In this document: in pieces, positions 33,345 to 45,200 of the stretch
Layout: each line of letters opens with the position of its first letter
Numbering within the stretch: position 1 is the stretch's first letter
Notes under the pieces: model-generated
Told to the model about the DNA's origin: nothing
Databases searched by the model: none
What the model saw: the letters and a program-made list of their open reading frames with translations, nothing else
Translations under genes and position numbers: made by a program
Assembly (NCBI GenBank): GCA_963969365.1
Contig: OZ017758.1
Span: 2,046,001-2,110,000 of the forward strand
Length of the DNA stretch: 64,000 nt
From: Asterochloris sp. CNOR1
Lineage: Eukaryota; Chlorophyta; Trebouxiophyceae; Trebouxiales; Trebouxiaceae
Direction of reading: 5' to 3'

Positions 33345-36300
33345 TCAGAGCATCAGGCAGTCATGAGAGTCAGGCATGTCTGGCAAGCTGTGAGGAGGCC
33401 CGACCTGGACCTGTATGCACTCGAAGCCAGCCTTGCGGCATGCCTCCTGGAGTGCCTCACCCTGCCTGACACCCTCTGGACAGAGCGCCACTGCCGCGCC
33501 GCCGCTGCCCGTGAACTTGGCCGCAGCTGCAAGCAGCAGGCTGTTGCACTCAGTGCCAGCTGGCGCACGCTTAGAGCTTGGCTGCACCCCATAGCGGCTG
33601 GTCACACCCTCAGCCCCCTGTGCCACGATGCGGACCAGCATGGTACACTGCTGACTGCCCAATCACTCCAAAACAGGCAAAGCAGCAGCACTGTGCAGCT
33701 GCGCTGCTCAAGGCCACCCCACTGCTCTATGCGCCAGCAGCTGCCACCCTCTGCCCCGACTACCCAAAGAAGTGCTGCTGCAGGGCAGGCCTCACCTCCC
33801 ACAGAGCGGGCAGTCTGAATCATCCTCAGGTTCTCTGCCCCGATGGCTGCATCGCCAAAGAGATGGCGGCGCAGGTCAAAGTTCTGGTCCATAAGGGCAG
33901 CCAACTGCTGCATGTCGCCAGCCTCCAATGCCACCCTGGAGCAGTCACAACATCATTCGCGCTGCAGCTAGACGCTGAGAGGCTGCAAGGGCAGTGCACA
34001 CTAGTCGCTGCGGCTGGCAGCTGAGTGGCCCCAAGGGCAGCTCAGATGGACATGTGGCCTGCATGACTGGCTGCGACCATGTGACCCTCATCTGTGTGAC
34101 CCCTTCTGGATTGAGGACGCGCACACAAGCAGCTGACGACATGCACGCAGCTCCTGCAGTACCGAGCCCACACTGCAGGAGCCCCTGCTAGGCGGCGCCC
34201 CTCTGGCCCATCTGCTGACAACTGTAGCATAGCCAGGCACACCCAATGCAGGCTTCCAGTCTGAGCCACCCCTCACCTGCCCTTGTTGGGCTTGCAGACT
34301 GCCTGGTCCATGCTCGCCTGCAGCGAAGGGTGCAGTTCCCCTGCACCCAGTGCCGCTGCATGCTGCCGTGCACAGTGCCGCTGTCCCTGGCGCACTGCAT
34401 GCTGATGGCATGCACCTAGAACCTGTTGCCAAGTCTTGCATGCAGTGTGACAGTCTGCCGTCCGGCCAGTACCTTCAAACCCCCCAGGCCGCCTGCCTAG
34501 ATGCCTGGTCCATTCCCCGCATCTGCACTACTTAGTCCCCCTGAACACATTGCCGCCGTGCTGCCCCGCCTGCTGATTGCTGTGTTGATGGCCAAGCACA
34601 CCCATGCAGGCTCCTGCTCGGAGCCACGTCTCACCTCCCCTGGGCCGCCTTGCTTGCGATCTGGTCCATCCCTGCCTGCACGGCAGGGTCCCCCTGTAGC
34701 CAGCGCCGCCGCACGCTGCTGTGCACGGTGCCGCTGTCTGTGGTGCTGGGCTTGCTGCTGGCACTGGCGGGGCCTGGCTCCTTCAGTATTAGCCACAGCG
34801 GGGGAAGCAGTGCTGGGTCCAGGCCTGTGTATCTGCATGCAGCAACTGCAGGGGCTCAGTCAGGGAAACGCAGAGCAGGAAGCTGACTCAGCTCAGCGCA
34901 TGAGGGCACGATGTGAAGCAGGCCGCCAAAATGCTGCCCCAGACCCCCCAGACCGCTGGCTTGCTGCATAAGCCACAAGGCAGAGCAGGTGGGCAGCAGC
35001 ACCAAGCCCAGCTTGCTGCCATTCTTAAGGCGTGATCATGCTGAACATTCAATGGAGCCAGCCTGGGCTTGCTGACCATGCAGCTGGTCAAGCAGCAGCG
35101 ACTACTGGCAATGGGCAACCAACCTGGCTGCAGGTTCACCTGTCAGCCCATACTTTACACATATATATATGTATGTATGTTTTAGCAGGCCCTGCTGCAG
35201 CTATTCTACCTGCCATGCCCGTGCTGCTGCATGTAGCTCTTGTCAAAGTCCATGTGCACAAGCCCCCCATACACCTGCAGGGCTGGACGTGTCCAGGGTA
35301 AGAGTTGGCCCGCAGCAGCACAGCATTGTTAGACCCTTCAAGCGCGCCACATGCAAGGGCACGCACCAAAGGGCAGGGTGAACTGGCTCAAATATGCTTT
35401 AAGAGAGGCATGCAGCAGCACACTGGCCGCACAATGCCCAGCAGCGAGCACACAGCTGTCAAGAGGCACCCAGCAGGGAAGGTGGGCTGCAGGCTCTGGT
35501 GCTGTCAGATGTCCACTTGACCTGGATCACTCTGTCCTGGAGCCCTGCCGTGATGCCAAGTTCTTCCTCCGCCCTCAGAATGAGCCCTGGCCTGACGAGC
35601 ACTGGCACTCTGCGCAGCTGCAGCCATGCAGGTTGTCAAGACAAGGTCACGGGATTGCTTGGTGGCCATGGTGCCCTGCAGCCATGTGCAGGCAAAATGG
35701 CAGCGGTTGCAAGACCCCAGCAAGGCTGAGCATGGGCAGCAGAAGGCGCTGAGCCGCTGAGCCACGTGACGAGTGAACACCTCCGTGTCGGCGGGAATGG
35801 CGCGCTGCAGCGAAGCCCTTGCGCAAACAATGGCACTCCTGCAGAAGCTTCCCGGGAGGGGCAGCGTGGCTGCTCACCTTTCGGCAATGCCATGCCATGC
35901 CAGCAGGCAGTCGAGTGCAGCCTTCACGATGGCTGAGGATCCAGACAGACCGGCCTGCCTGGGAATGTTGGTGTCGTAGCTGAGAGCAAACCCCTGCTCA
36001 GCCAACATGGGGATGTCCTGCTGCTGGCAGTGATCTGCCAGCACCTTGCAGGTGGCCTGTGTTGCAGTGGCGTCAGTGTTGGCATTGAGCCTTGTTGCTG
36101 TGGGATGGGTTCTCCTGAGAGCAGGTGGTCATCAGAGCCAGCATGCAGCACATCTGCCAGGGCAGAGCCGCAAAGCAGGGCCGCGAGAAGGACGTTACCT
36201 CACCAGCAGCAGGCGTGTTCCACCTGTGTAACCAAAGCTGGCCAGGTGTTGCTGCATCTGGGGCACAGACTGGAAGACCAGGGCATCATGTACAGGATGT

Positions 36301-36545
36301 GGGTGAATACAGAGTTTAGCTGACGGTGTGAGCGTCACCTGATGCAGAGTCAAGCAGATCAGAAGTTACAGGGAGGGCATCATGTGGATGCAAATTCCAG
36401 ATCACGTTCACGACGGTGTCTAGAGCACCTGGGCATGATAGGTTTTCAATGTAAACGAGATCGTCTGGCCATGGTAGCCATCGCTTGGGTTGCCAAGGAA
36501 TCCAATGCGTGCGTAGGCACGGTGGCATTGCTGCTGGCCTGACAT
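33345..36545 (-). CDS. GLCAK: Glucuronokinase (GHMP kinase family)
   Basis: Eight minus-strand exons sum to 1104 bases, exactly 367 codons plus stop: 36545-36429, 36338-36204, 36056-35878, 35609-35522, 35274-35210, 34832-34635, 33935-33796, 33526-33345. It phosphorylates D-glucuronic acid to glucuronate-1-phosphate in the inositol-oxidation route to UDP-glucuronate, in the cytosol. Landmarks: [15 protein letters not shown] at the N-terminus; the GHMP phosphate loop [17 protein letters not shown] at about 117-133; [49 protein letters not shown]; and the C-terminal [18 protein letters not shown]. These match the plant enzyme throughout. A short Ser/Pro insert (SASSKPSTT) precedes DSGTVH. It is head-to-head with the GATA gene. 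Confidence 0.9.
34265..34430 (-). repeat. Decayed duplicate of glucuronokinase exon 6 in the following intron
   Basis: On minus the segment reads [17 protein letters not shown]..., against [17 protein letters not shown] in the real exon (34832-34635). It even ends in a GTGAGG donor-like site. Its frame breaks and it is not needed for the full-length enzyme. Confidence 0.75.
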
Positions 36546-36995
36546 GTTGGGCCCGGGTCAAAGTCAGACATTGGTTCCAGGGTTTTGTGCAGCTCTCAGC
36601 GCTGAACGCCCCCAGCTCCTAGTTCCCGGATCGTAGGTCCTTGCTCTCGGCAGAGGCTGCTGCACTCGTGATCGAACCATTGTTGAGATTGCCGGACTGC
36701 GCTGTCAGAACATCAGACGCCTGCTGGAGCTCCAGAACAGGTGCGCTGGCCTACCACGCAGGTCGAGCTTGTATTTTGACTGCACATGCCAGCCTGCTTG
36801 CCAGAGGCGCCATGTGCAGTACCCTATAGCCACGCTGCCAGGGGTTGACTGTTGAGTGGTGCTGAGCATCAGATGCGCATCAGCAGCAGCTAGTCTGCCA
36901 ACCTGGTTGGCCGAAACATTGCCGCCCACTTAAACACCTGTGTTTCTGGTGCAGCCTGAGCATCCCCACAAACTATAGCATAGTCTTTACAACTC
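36546..36995. promoter_or_regulatory. Bidirectional promoter region, glucuronokinase / GATA gene
   Basis: 450 bases between two divergent start codons. No TATA box or repeat stands out. Shared regulation is possible but not shown. Confidence 0.45.
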
Positions 36996-39408
36996 ATGGG
37001 TGCACACGAGGGCAAGAAGAGGAAGCGTACTTCTGTAAGCTGCTGACATTGCTGACAATGCACCAGCCTGTGACCAGCTCATCTCATGCTGTCCAGTGCC
37101 GCTGCTGACAGGCCCCATGCCCGCAGGAGTCCGCAAAGGAAACCACCAACCAGATCCCTGGCGGGCCGTGCATCGTGTGCAAGGATCTCAGTGAGTGGGA
37201 GGTGTCCAGTCCTGTGCAGACATGCTGCAATGCATCAGTCAAAGTAGCACACCACTTGCTCTCCCTGCAGAGTCAGCACAGTGGCGCCTTGGCCCAGATG
37301 GCAGGCGCAACCTGTGCAACGCCTGCGGCATCCGCTGGACGCGTGGCAACGAGCCCCGTCTGCCAGTGAGCTGCCTGCCAGACCTTGCCATGGGCCAGTG
37401 CCTTGCAGCTCCAGGGCTGTCAGCGCTATGCATCCAACAGGAGCTGCCTCGTGCACCTATACATCTGCAGCGTCACAGGCCCCATGTCGCCCCACCCGCC
37501 GCAAAGCAAGCAGTGCACCTTCCCAACACCGCAGCGCTCAGTCCTCACCCGGGAATGCATTCTTCCTGACTAGAAAGGGTCTTATGTCTCTAATAGCTAA
37601 TGGCATGGTGCCAGCTCTGTGTCCCTGGCACGCAGCCCTTGGGCGCCTGCCTGTGCCTGCAGCTTATCAGGCAGCAGCGCGCGGCAGAGGAAGCACCTCA
37701 TCTCCTAACAAGCCGGAGGGCTCTGGCCTCCACCCTAGCATCCATCTGTACAGGCACCCCTCAGCCCTGTCTCTCACTACAAGCCAGACCATTGCATGCA
37801 TGCCTGACCACCTACAGCCCAACCCCGCAGCAGCCTGCCCACAGAGCAAGTAGCTCATCTCCCTATTGCTTACAAGCCGCAGTGCACTGCTGTCCAACCC
37901 CAAGCTGCACCCAGCAGTGTCCACACCACTGGTGCAGGCAACTACCAGCTCTTCCACTGTCAGCCCACCCATGCACGCCTGCCTGCTCTGCAGGCCCATC
38001 CAGGCACAGCTGCCGCCGCAGCCGCAGCAGCAGAGCCTGTGCATTGCTGTGTGGCAGATGTGGGGCCAGCAGAGTGCATGCCAGTGCCCCTGGAGGATGT
38101 TGTGGAGGTGTTCCCCAGGCTGGATGATGGCCACGCCTCCCCGTCTGACAGGGAGACGTCGCCCCAGGAGGCACAGGAGCAAAGCCAGGTGAGCTGGCTT
38201 GGACTGTGTTTTCCTGTCAGGCTTGCCTCTATCAAGGCTGCCCTATTGAGCAGCCCCGCAGAAGGAGCAGGGCTAGGGGCAGGTGAGCTGCTGGGGTGTG
38301 AGGCAATGCAGGGTCTGACCCTGGGCAGCCCCCGCAGGGATGTCAGGCCAAGGGTCGGTGAGCTGCTGGGCTGTGAGCTCTTGAACAGCTGAACCTGGAG
38401 GCACCCCCTCAACAGGAGCATGGTCGTGCGCCAGTGAGCTGCTGGGCTTGTCACGCTTGAGCAGCGAGCACACCAAGGCTCCAGCAAAGTCTGACCAATT
38501 CAAGCAAGTGCGCTGCTGTGTAGACTGACTGCACAGCCCTGGCTACCTTTGTCTCCCCAGGAACCCTGCAGCTTAGGTGCTTGACCCTTGCAGAGCAGAC
38601 TGTGCCCCTCTCCTTGCACCAGCGCATCTTCTGGGCCTATCAGCCCACCATTGTGCTGCCTGTCATACCAATGCCTGCCGTCGAGCAGGCTGCCTCATCT
38701 CAGATTGTAGCTCCCACTGTGGAGCTGTGCAGGCGCTGCAAACCCCTGACATCCACTGCCCTCTCTAATGGACATCACAACTTGCAGGGCCGGAGCAAGC
38801 GCATGCGCAAGAGTCCCAAACACCTCACAGAGTGCTTCGTCTTTGACAACCCCACTTCGCCCCCTGTGCACGGCACTGAAGCTCAGACTACAGACCCTTC
38901 CTGTGGCAGCGCCACCCACCAGGACAGGTGCTGACCTGCCTGCAACAGCCTGCTGCTGATGTGGCGGCTCCGCCTTTGGTGCAGTCCGCTTGCACACAGC
39001 ATGCACGTCTGTGCAGCAATGTGTCCTCTGCACTGCCCAGCGGCTTACAGAGTCAAGCCTATCAGCCAAAGCCTGTGCAACATTTCTTGCAGCAGTGGCA
39101 ACGAGTCCTTTGGGCAGGCCACCATCATGCCCATGACTCTGGACCTGAGCCCATCAGGCAGCCTGGACGAGCGCCTGTGGGTCACCATGGAGCCTGAGAA
39201 GGCTGTTCAGAGGTAGAGCATCATCCATAATTGGCACACCCTGGTCTGTCTGGTTGACCTGCCTGTCAGGCTCAATGGGGCTGTCCAGAAGTGCAGGCTC
39301 AGACTTGAACGCCGCATCGCACACTGCCTGTCCACTACTAACCTGCTGGGGCAGCTGATGTTGCAGCAAGAACTGTGCAGAAATCTGGTGCCCTTCCAGC
39401 TGGCATGA
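36996..39408 (+). CDS. GATA-type zinc-finger transcription factor
   Basis: Eight exons keep frame to 350 aa: 36996-37034, 37127-37190, 37271-37365, 37994-38188, 38389-38422, 38561-38927, 39093-39212, 39270-39408. A basic start (GKKRKRTS) precedes one canonical plant-type finger, CIVC-X18-CNAC (...SAQWRLGPDGRRNLCNACGIRW), with the Trp, GP and CNACG residues all present. After it come Ala-rich and acidic stretches and a basic patch (RSKRMRKSPKH). The last two exons encode SGSLDERLWVTM and a Leu/Gln-rich helix. It should bind GATA sites in the nucleus. Exon 5 (34 bases) is a microexon chosen because it restores frame; other small exons in the long 37366-37993 intron cannot be excluded. Confidence 0.75.
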
Positions 39409-40046
39409 TGGTGACGCAGCAATGTGTCTGCAGGCCCCTGGAAGACACAGCCGCATGCATGGGCGCAGAAGTGCTGACATCCCTTTGGTACCACAGCAAG
39501 GTGAGCTGCCTGGCCAATACTCTGCTATCTGCCATTGAGAAAGCTTTTCCTGCGGACTGAGGGGATGATGACTGTGTTGCTGTTACATGCCCTGCAGGTA
39601 CAGGGCATCTACGCATGAGACAAAATAACTTGCGACAGACCCTCCTTTCCCATGGATGATACTGCAGACACGACATGCAGCCCACTTGTGCTCAAAAGTA
39701 CTTCTCGAGACAACACAGCCTGTGCGCTGCCCCCCAGCTGTGCTCCACAGGCAACCTTTTTGTGACCTGATGGCACATACTGAAGCTCCAACTTCTGGGC
39801 TCTTATGCCTTTTGCCTCCTCATCCAGCTGCTGTCACACCCTGTAGCTGTGCTTTGCCTTTTGTGAATTATCACATTGTTGCTTTCCAGACAGCAGTAAT
39901 AATGGCTGCCAGTCACCTGTGATCCACAGGCACATGATCCTATTCCAGGTGTTTCAGAACCATTTCATCCAAAGTCATTTCATTGTCGAAATTTGTGCTG
40001 GACACCATACACATGGCAGGCATCACAAAGTACACAATATGTCAGG
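39409..40046. other. Intergenic between convergent genes
   Basis: No gene was recognised. An open frame 39375-39560 overlaps the GATA gene end and may be an alternative 3' exon. The two genes are tail-to-tail. Confidence 0.45.
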
Positions 40047-41750
40047 CTACCAGTCATCCTGCATATCTTCAATCTGGAGAAAAGATGCAAACTGCTGCAG
40101 CAGGAGGAACCCAAACAGAGGGGTGAAGTCAATGGCACCCAGCAGGGGAGGAACCAGGCCCCTGAACAGCGTCAGGTAGGGGTCTGTAACCTGCAGCCAC
40201 CGCGAATACAGCTTCAAGGGGGCAGCTTAACGTTCCAAAAGATGCAATACAGCGCATGACATGCCGGCACAGTGACTGGCTGGTGCGTGACTTCGTAGAG
40301 CCTGAGTAGGACAGCAAGCACAGCACCAGACAAGCAGTAATAGCCACTGGCTGCTGGGTGAGAGTGCAAGGTGTGGGCAGAGGGAAAGCACGCTGTGACT
40401 TGGGGGGAAATATGTGCTGCAGGACCAATGAGCAGGTCCTGATGGCAGAGCACAAGCTGAAGCGCAGCTGAAGCTGCCAGCACAGCACAATACAAGCAGA
40501 GGTACAGCAGGAGGGGCAGACCAGCATGGTGTTCAGGAGGCACACCTGGCGCAGTGAGAGCCAGGGCTGCCGGTCCCACTTGAAGACTGGGAACCAGCTG
40601 AGCAGCACGCGAATGAACAGCAGCAGAAGGTAGAACTGCAGCAGGGAAAGCGGAGGGGTTTTGCCGATAGATAGTCTTGGCAGGCAAGGTGGTGCCGCAG
40701 TCACCAAGCTGCTGCACCGCTACCACACAGCACCACAAGCCTCTGCGCCCCAATGTAAACCTCCTGCTGAGCAAAAGCAGGGCAGCCTCTGGCATCTTGT
40801 AGCAGGTGCTGGGCCAGCCGAGCTGAGAGGTGTGCGGCTGGTGAGCAGGAGGCTCCAGCAGTGTCTGACGCCCGCCGCCGTCACCTCCACAAAGCTGGTG
40901 ACCGCCTTGGTGACCAGTATGGCGAGGTGGACCTCATTGCCGGTCCTGACTGCTGCAAAGGGCGCCACCGCCAGCAGGCGGCGCGCACCCCTCACTCCAT
41001 GCCTAAGGTTGGTGTTCATCTCCTGCATCAAGGGCGGCCACGTCAATCAGAGGCTCTCCGTAGAGGAAAGCAAATGCACAACCTTTAGGCAGCACAAGTA
41101 CCAATGCTGCATCAAAGTTGTGAGTCATTGCGCCAGTTTATGCATGGGGCGCTGCATGGCAGCGCATATGCAGCTGGCTGGTGTGCGTCATCTGAACAGG
41201 GCCCTGATGGGCTCAACCGCACTGGTGCAGGCTGACAGGAGGCCATGCGACCATCAAATGAGGTTGACACTGGGGGCACCACGCCTGGCACCAGGGGCGC
41301 GCAAGCCGCACCAGACCAGCCCAGGCAGCTGCAGGCTCCTGTGAGCGTGACAGCAGATGGACAGTCCTCCAAACAAAGCAGCAAGCTTGGAACAAATGGC
41401 AGCCACGAGCCTGCTGCCATTGCGCCTGTCAATGCGGACTAAATCTGCAGCCGGCCTGTGACAGGACGAGATGTTGGATTGGCTAGCGTGCCTCCCAGTA
41501 GGCAGCCTCACAATGAGGGGGCCCACCTCAGCCTGCTCAGCGTCAGGGGCAGTCCTGAGGCGCTGCATTCCCGCAGCCAGCCCCGCCAGAGCCTGCTGCC
41601 AAAGCCGCACCATAACAGCAGCTGCTGCTGCCAGGAGTGTCTGCTGCTGGGATGGCTGAGATGCATCGGCGCCTGCAGCTGCAGCCGCACTGGCCTGCCA
41701 TTGCTGCGTACGCCGGGCCTCTGACTGCCTCAGCAGTCGCCTGCAACCTT
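40047..41750 (-). CDS. YLMG: YGGT/YlmG-family membrane protein
   Basis: The last two exons are firm. Exon 40635-40546 encodes a transmembrane helix, FYLLLLFIRVLLSWFP, ending SLRQ. Exon 40190-40047 encodes VTDPYLTLFRGLVPPL, then DFTPLFGFLLLQQF and the stop. This RxxLSWFP...DPYLxxFRxxxPP...D(F/L)xP order is diagnostic of YGGT proteins. In plants these sit in chloroplast membranes and affect nucleoid distribution or cytochrome b6 maturation. Upstream exons about 41022-40790 (GVRGARRLLAVAPFAAV) and about 41750-41517 (Ala/Gln-rich, ending EVGPLI) probably encode the transit region and N-terminus. The join of the 41 kb exon to 40635 was not resolved, and the start codon is unknown. Confidence 0.65.
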
Positions 41751-42214
41751 GCTGAGGATTGCATGACCAGGCGGCCGGCGAGGCCTTCCTGAGTCTTGGC
41801 CAGTGAGGAGGGCTGGCATGACCTGCAGGTCAGTCAGGCACCGGTCCTACTTTTGCCGCAGGAGCTGCTACGGTCTTGAGCCCCTCAAGAGATGCAGATC
41901 TTCCGGGTGCCAGCATGCTGACCTGCAGACCTTGCCGAGGGCCTGCTTTGTGGAACCAGGCGCTGGCACTGACCGTGCAGCACCTGCATGATACCTGAGC
42001 TGGGAGCTGTGCTTCGCGATCTGAGTCGGCTTTGGCTCCCAAACCATAGCAAAAGCTGGTCTTGGACCCAGGGAAGCGGCCAGGCTGCGTTTAGTCTGTC
42101 AGCATGGGCTCAAGGGACTGACGGAAGAAGGCAGGGCTCCAGCTTCTTGACCCATCTTTCGGTGCAACTTACTGAAGCACTCTCGGCAGTCAGGCAGCAG
42201 CAGCAGGGAGGAGG
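41751..42214. promoter_or_regulatory. Bidirectional promoter region, YGGT gene / PWWP-ARID gene
   Basis: A spacer between divergent genes. A start of the YGGT gene may lie in here. No specific site was recognised. Confidence 0.35.
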
Positions 42215-45200
42215 ATGGGAGTCACAGAAGTAGGGGATCTGGTCTGGGCCAGAGTGCAGGGACACCCACAATGGCCAGGGCAGGTGGGTCCTGGGCTCTG
42301 AGGGCTCTGATCAGGATGGCAGGAATGCGTTACACACCTATCACATGCTGTGTTCACAGTTGTGCCAGTTTGCAACGACAGCAGTCTTAACTCAGGAGCA
42401 TTCCTGCTCTTTTGGCATTGCAGCCTGCGCCAAATATGCCGCAATGTCTCGTTACAGCACTGGTGTCACCTCACTCTCAACTGAGTCCTGTACACCCCTA
42501 CCACCTCCAACGCAGGCATGCTTTGCAGAACACACAAGCAACACCAGCCCTTGTGTGCTTGACAGGTGATGGACCCCAAAAAGGCGCCGCCACGGGCCCA
42601 GCAAAATGCCAAGAAAGGCACAGTGCTGGTGTCCTTTTTTGGCGACAGCAGCTATGGATGGTACGAGCACCACCTGCTGTCAGAGTTTTGGGCACAGTTC
42701 GAGGAGAATTCAAAGCAGAAGGAGAAGAAGAAGGTGGGCACCATGCTGCAAGGGACTGAGCACAGCTGAGGCTGCGCGCCAGCAAATTGTTTATTGCAGT
42801 TGAACCTCATGGGACGAGGGATGTCCTCCAGCAGCAGAAGCAGTCCTTTAGCAGCAGATAGGGCCCTGCAACCGCCCCCACATGTTTGGTGTCGTCTCTC
42901 CTGTCTGCAGCAATACCAGCAGCGATTTGCGGAGGCCATTGAGGAGGCTAAGGAGCTGTGGGACCGCCGCAATGGTCAGGACCCCACCACCAGCCACAAC
43001 CCTCCCGACTTCCTGGACCCAAACTACGGTGCGTGCATGCTGTGAAGAACGGCTTGTGGCTTCATGAGCTTGCATGACTATCTGCCATGCAAAGCTAGCA
43101 AGATGCCAATCGCCTCGGGGCTCATGTATCAAGATGTGGTGTGCCAACCAGCTTGCTCGATGTGCGTGGTTGTGATCCACGTTGCTGCAAATCAACACAT
43201 AGGTCCAGCTTTCATTCAGAGTTCTGACTGCAGGAAAGATGCCTGCTTGCAGCCATGCTCAAACTTGCCCTCTTCCCTTGCAGCCTGGAAGCCCGTGCAT
43301 AGCTGCCATGACTGCTGAGCTAGACTTTCCTTCCCTGCAGGCAAGAAGCCTGCTGGCAGCGACGCTGAGGGGGGCAATGACTTGCGCCCCAAGCCTGCCC
43401 AGGCGGAGCATGGCAAGGCATGCACCGCAGCGCAGGTTTTCTTCTGGATCAGGGCAGTGGCGCAGGAGCCCTTCGAACGGCCCAAGGTAGGCAGCTGTGT
43501 TTCGGGCACACCTGCCACCTGCTGCCAGTGTTGTTCTAGGTCCAAGCAGTGGCGCAGAATCCCTTAGAGCACTCCAATGTGCGCAGCTGCAGTTGCCGCA
43601 TGTGTGTGGCAGCTGCAACTGTCTTTCTGGATCCAGGCAGTGGCGCAGGGCTCAGTTTGGTTGGCACAATGCACACAGCTGAGTTCCTGCAAGACCTTCT
43701 GGCTGCTGCCAGGGGTTTTCTGGATCAGGTCAGTAGCGCAGGAGCCCTTGGAGGGCCCAGGGTCAGCAGCTAAACTGGCAGCACGTCTTGGCAGCTGCAA
43801 CTGCAATATTTGGGGAAGGCAGTGGCGCAAAGGCCCTTCTTGGACAGCGCATATTGCACACCTAGGATTGGCAGCATGCTTTTGCAGCTGCTACGGTGTA
43901 TCTCATTCAAGGCAGTAGCTCAGGGGCCCTTCTGGGCAGCCCAGGGGTGCAGCTGCACACGCAGCAGCCACTTCTGAGCACCAGGCCTCGAGGCTGGTAG
44001 CTCACCACAATGCTATGCACCTCAGTATGTCACTCATGTGACAGGCTCGTATGCACAGCCATGCAGTACACTTCTGTGAACTAACCTGTAGAGCACAGCT
44101 CTCATCCTCATCTTGTGTTGCTGAAGCTGGCCTGTAGAGCTTAGCCCCATGCATAGCAACCGAACTGCTGTGCAGCAAAGCTTGGTCACCATGGCCATCT
44201 GGCTTCCACTGCAGTCCGCCCTGCAAGCCACCGGTCTCAGAGGCCTGTCTGTATGCTGTACAGCTGGGCGCGGCCAAAGTACAGGCAGCCAAGGAGCCTG
44301 CATCTGAGAGTTTCATGTGATGTTTCCTTGCAAGCCACTGCAATCAGCAGCCTGCCTGTCTGCTGTGCAGCTGCAGCCAGGCCAAGGCCAAGTGCAGGCG
44401 CCCAAGTAACTTCTTGTATGATGGGCGAAATCTTTGCCAAGCACTCAGCAGCACAAATGTTCTCTGCAGCTGGGGCCGGTCAAGGTGGAGGCAGCCAAGC
44501 GCCAGATCTTCTCCTTGCTGCTGGATCGCAACCCCCGGGAACAGAACCGGCGTAAGCGCAAGCCTGCCGGCAAGGCAGCCACCCCGGCAGAGGTCAGCGA
44601 CGATGAGGCCCCTCCCAAGCGGGGTCGGGGCGGCAAGAAGGGCAGCAGGGCAGCCAAGGCAGCTGCTGAGTCCTCTGATGCGTCAGGTGGGGGCACAGAC
44701 AGCGACACGCTGCCCCCTCCCAAAAGGGGGCGGGGCGTCAAACGGGCCCGCCAAGCAGCCAAGGCAGCTGCTGCTAAATCCTCGGGCGAGTCAGACGGGG
44801 ACAGCGAAACGCCGCCGCCCCCCAACAAGCGCCGTGGTGGCAAGAGGGCCGGCAGGCCAGCAGAGGTAGCAGAGCAGTCGGAAGAGTCGGATGGGGAGGA
44901 GTACAGCAAAGCGCAGCCCCCACCCAAGCGGGGCCGTGGGGGCAAGAAGGGGCGCAAGGCAGTCAGGGCAGCTGCTGCTGACTCGTCAGAGGAGGAGGGC
45001 GGGCAGCCTGCCCGCAAGCGGGGTGGCAAGAGGAGAGCAGCAGCCCCAGCAGCCCCGTCCGACTCTGATGAGGTTGTGTCAGATGTCGAGGAAGCAGCTG
45101 GGAAGCCTACTGGCAAGCGGGGAGGCAAGGGGGCAGTGCAGGGGGCTGCCTCAGACAGCAAGGCAGCTGCAGAAGCTGAGCTGGCGCCAGAACAGTGTGA

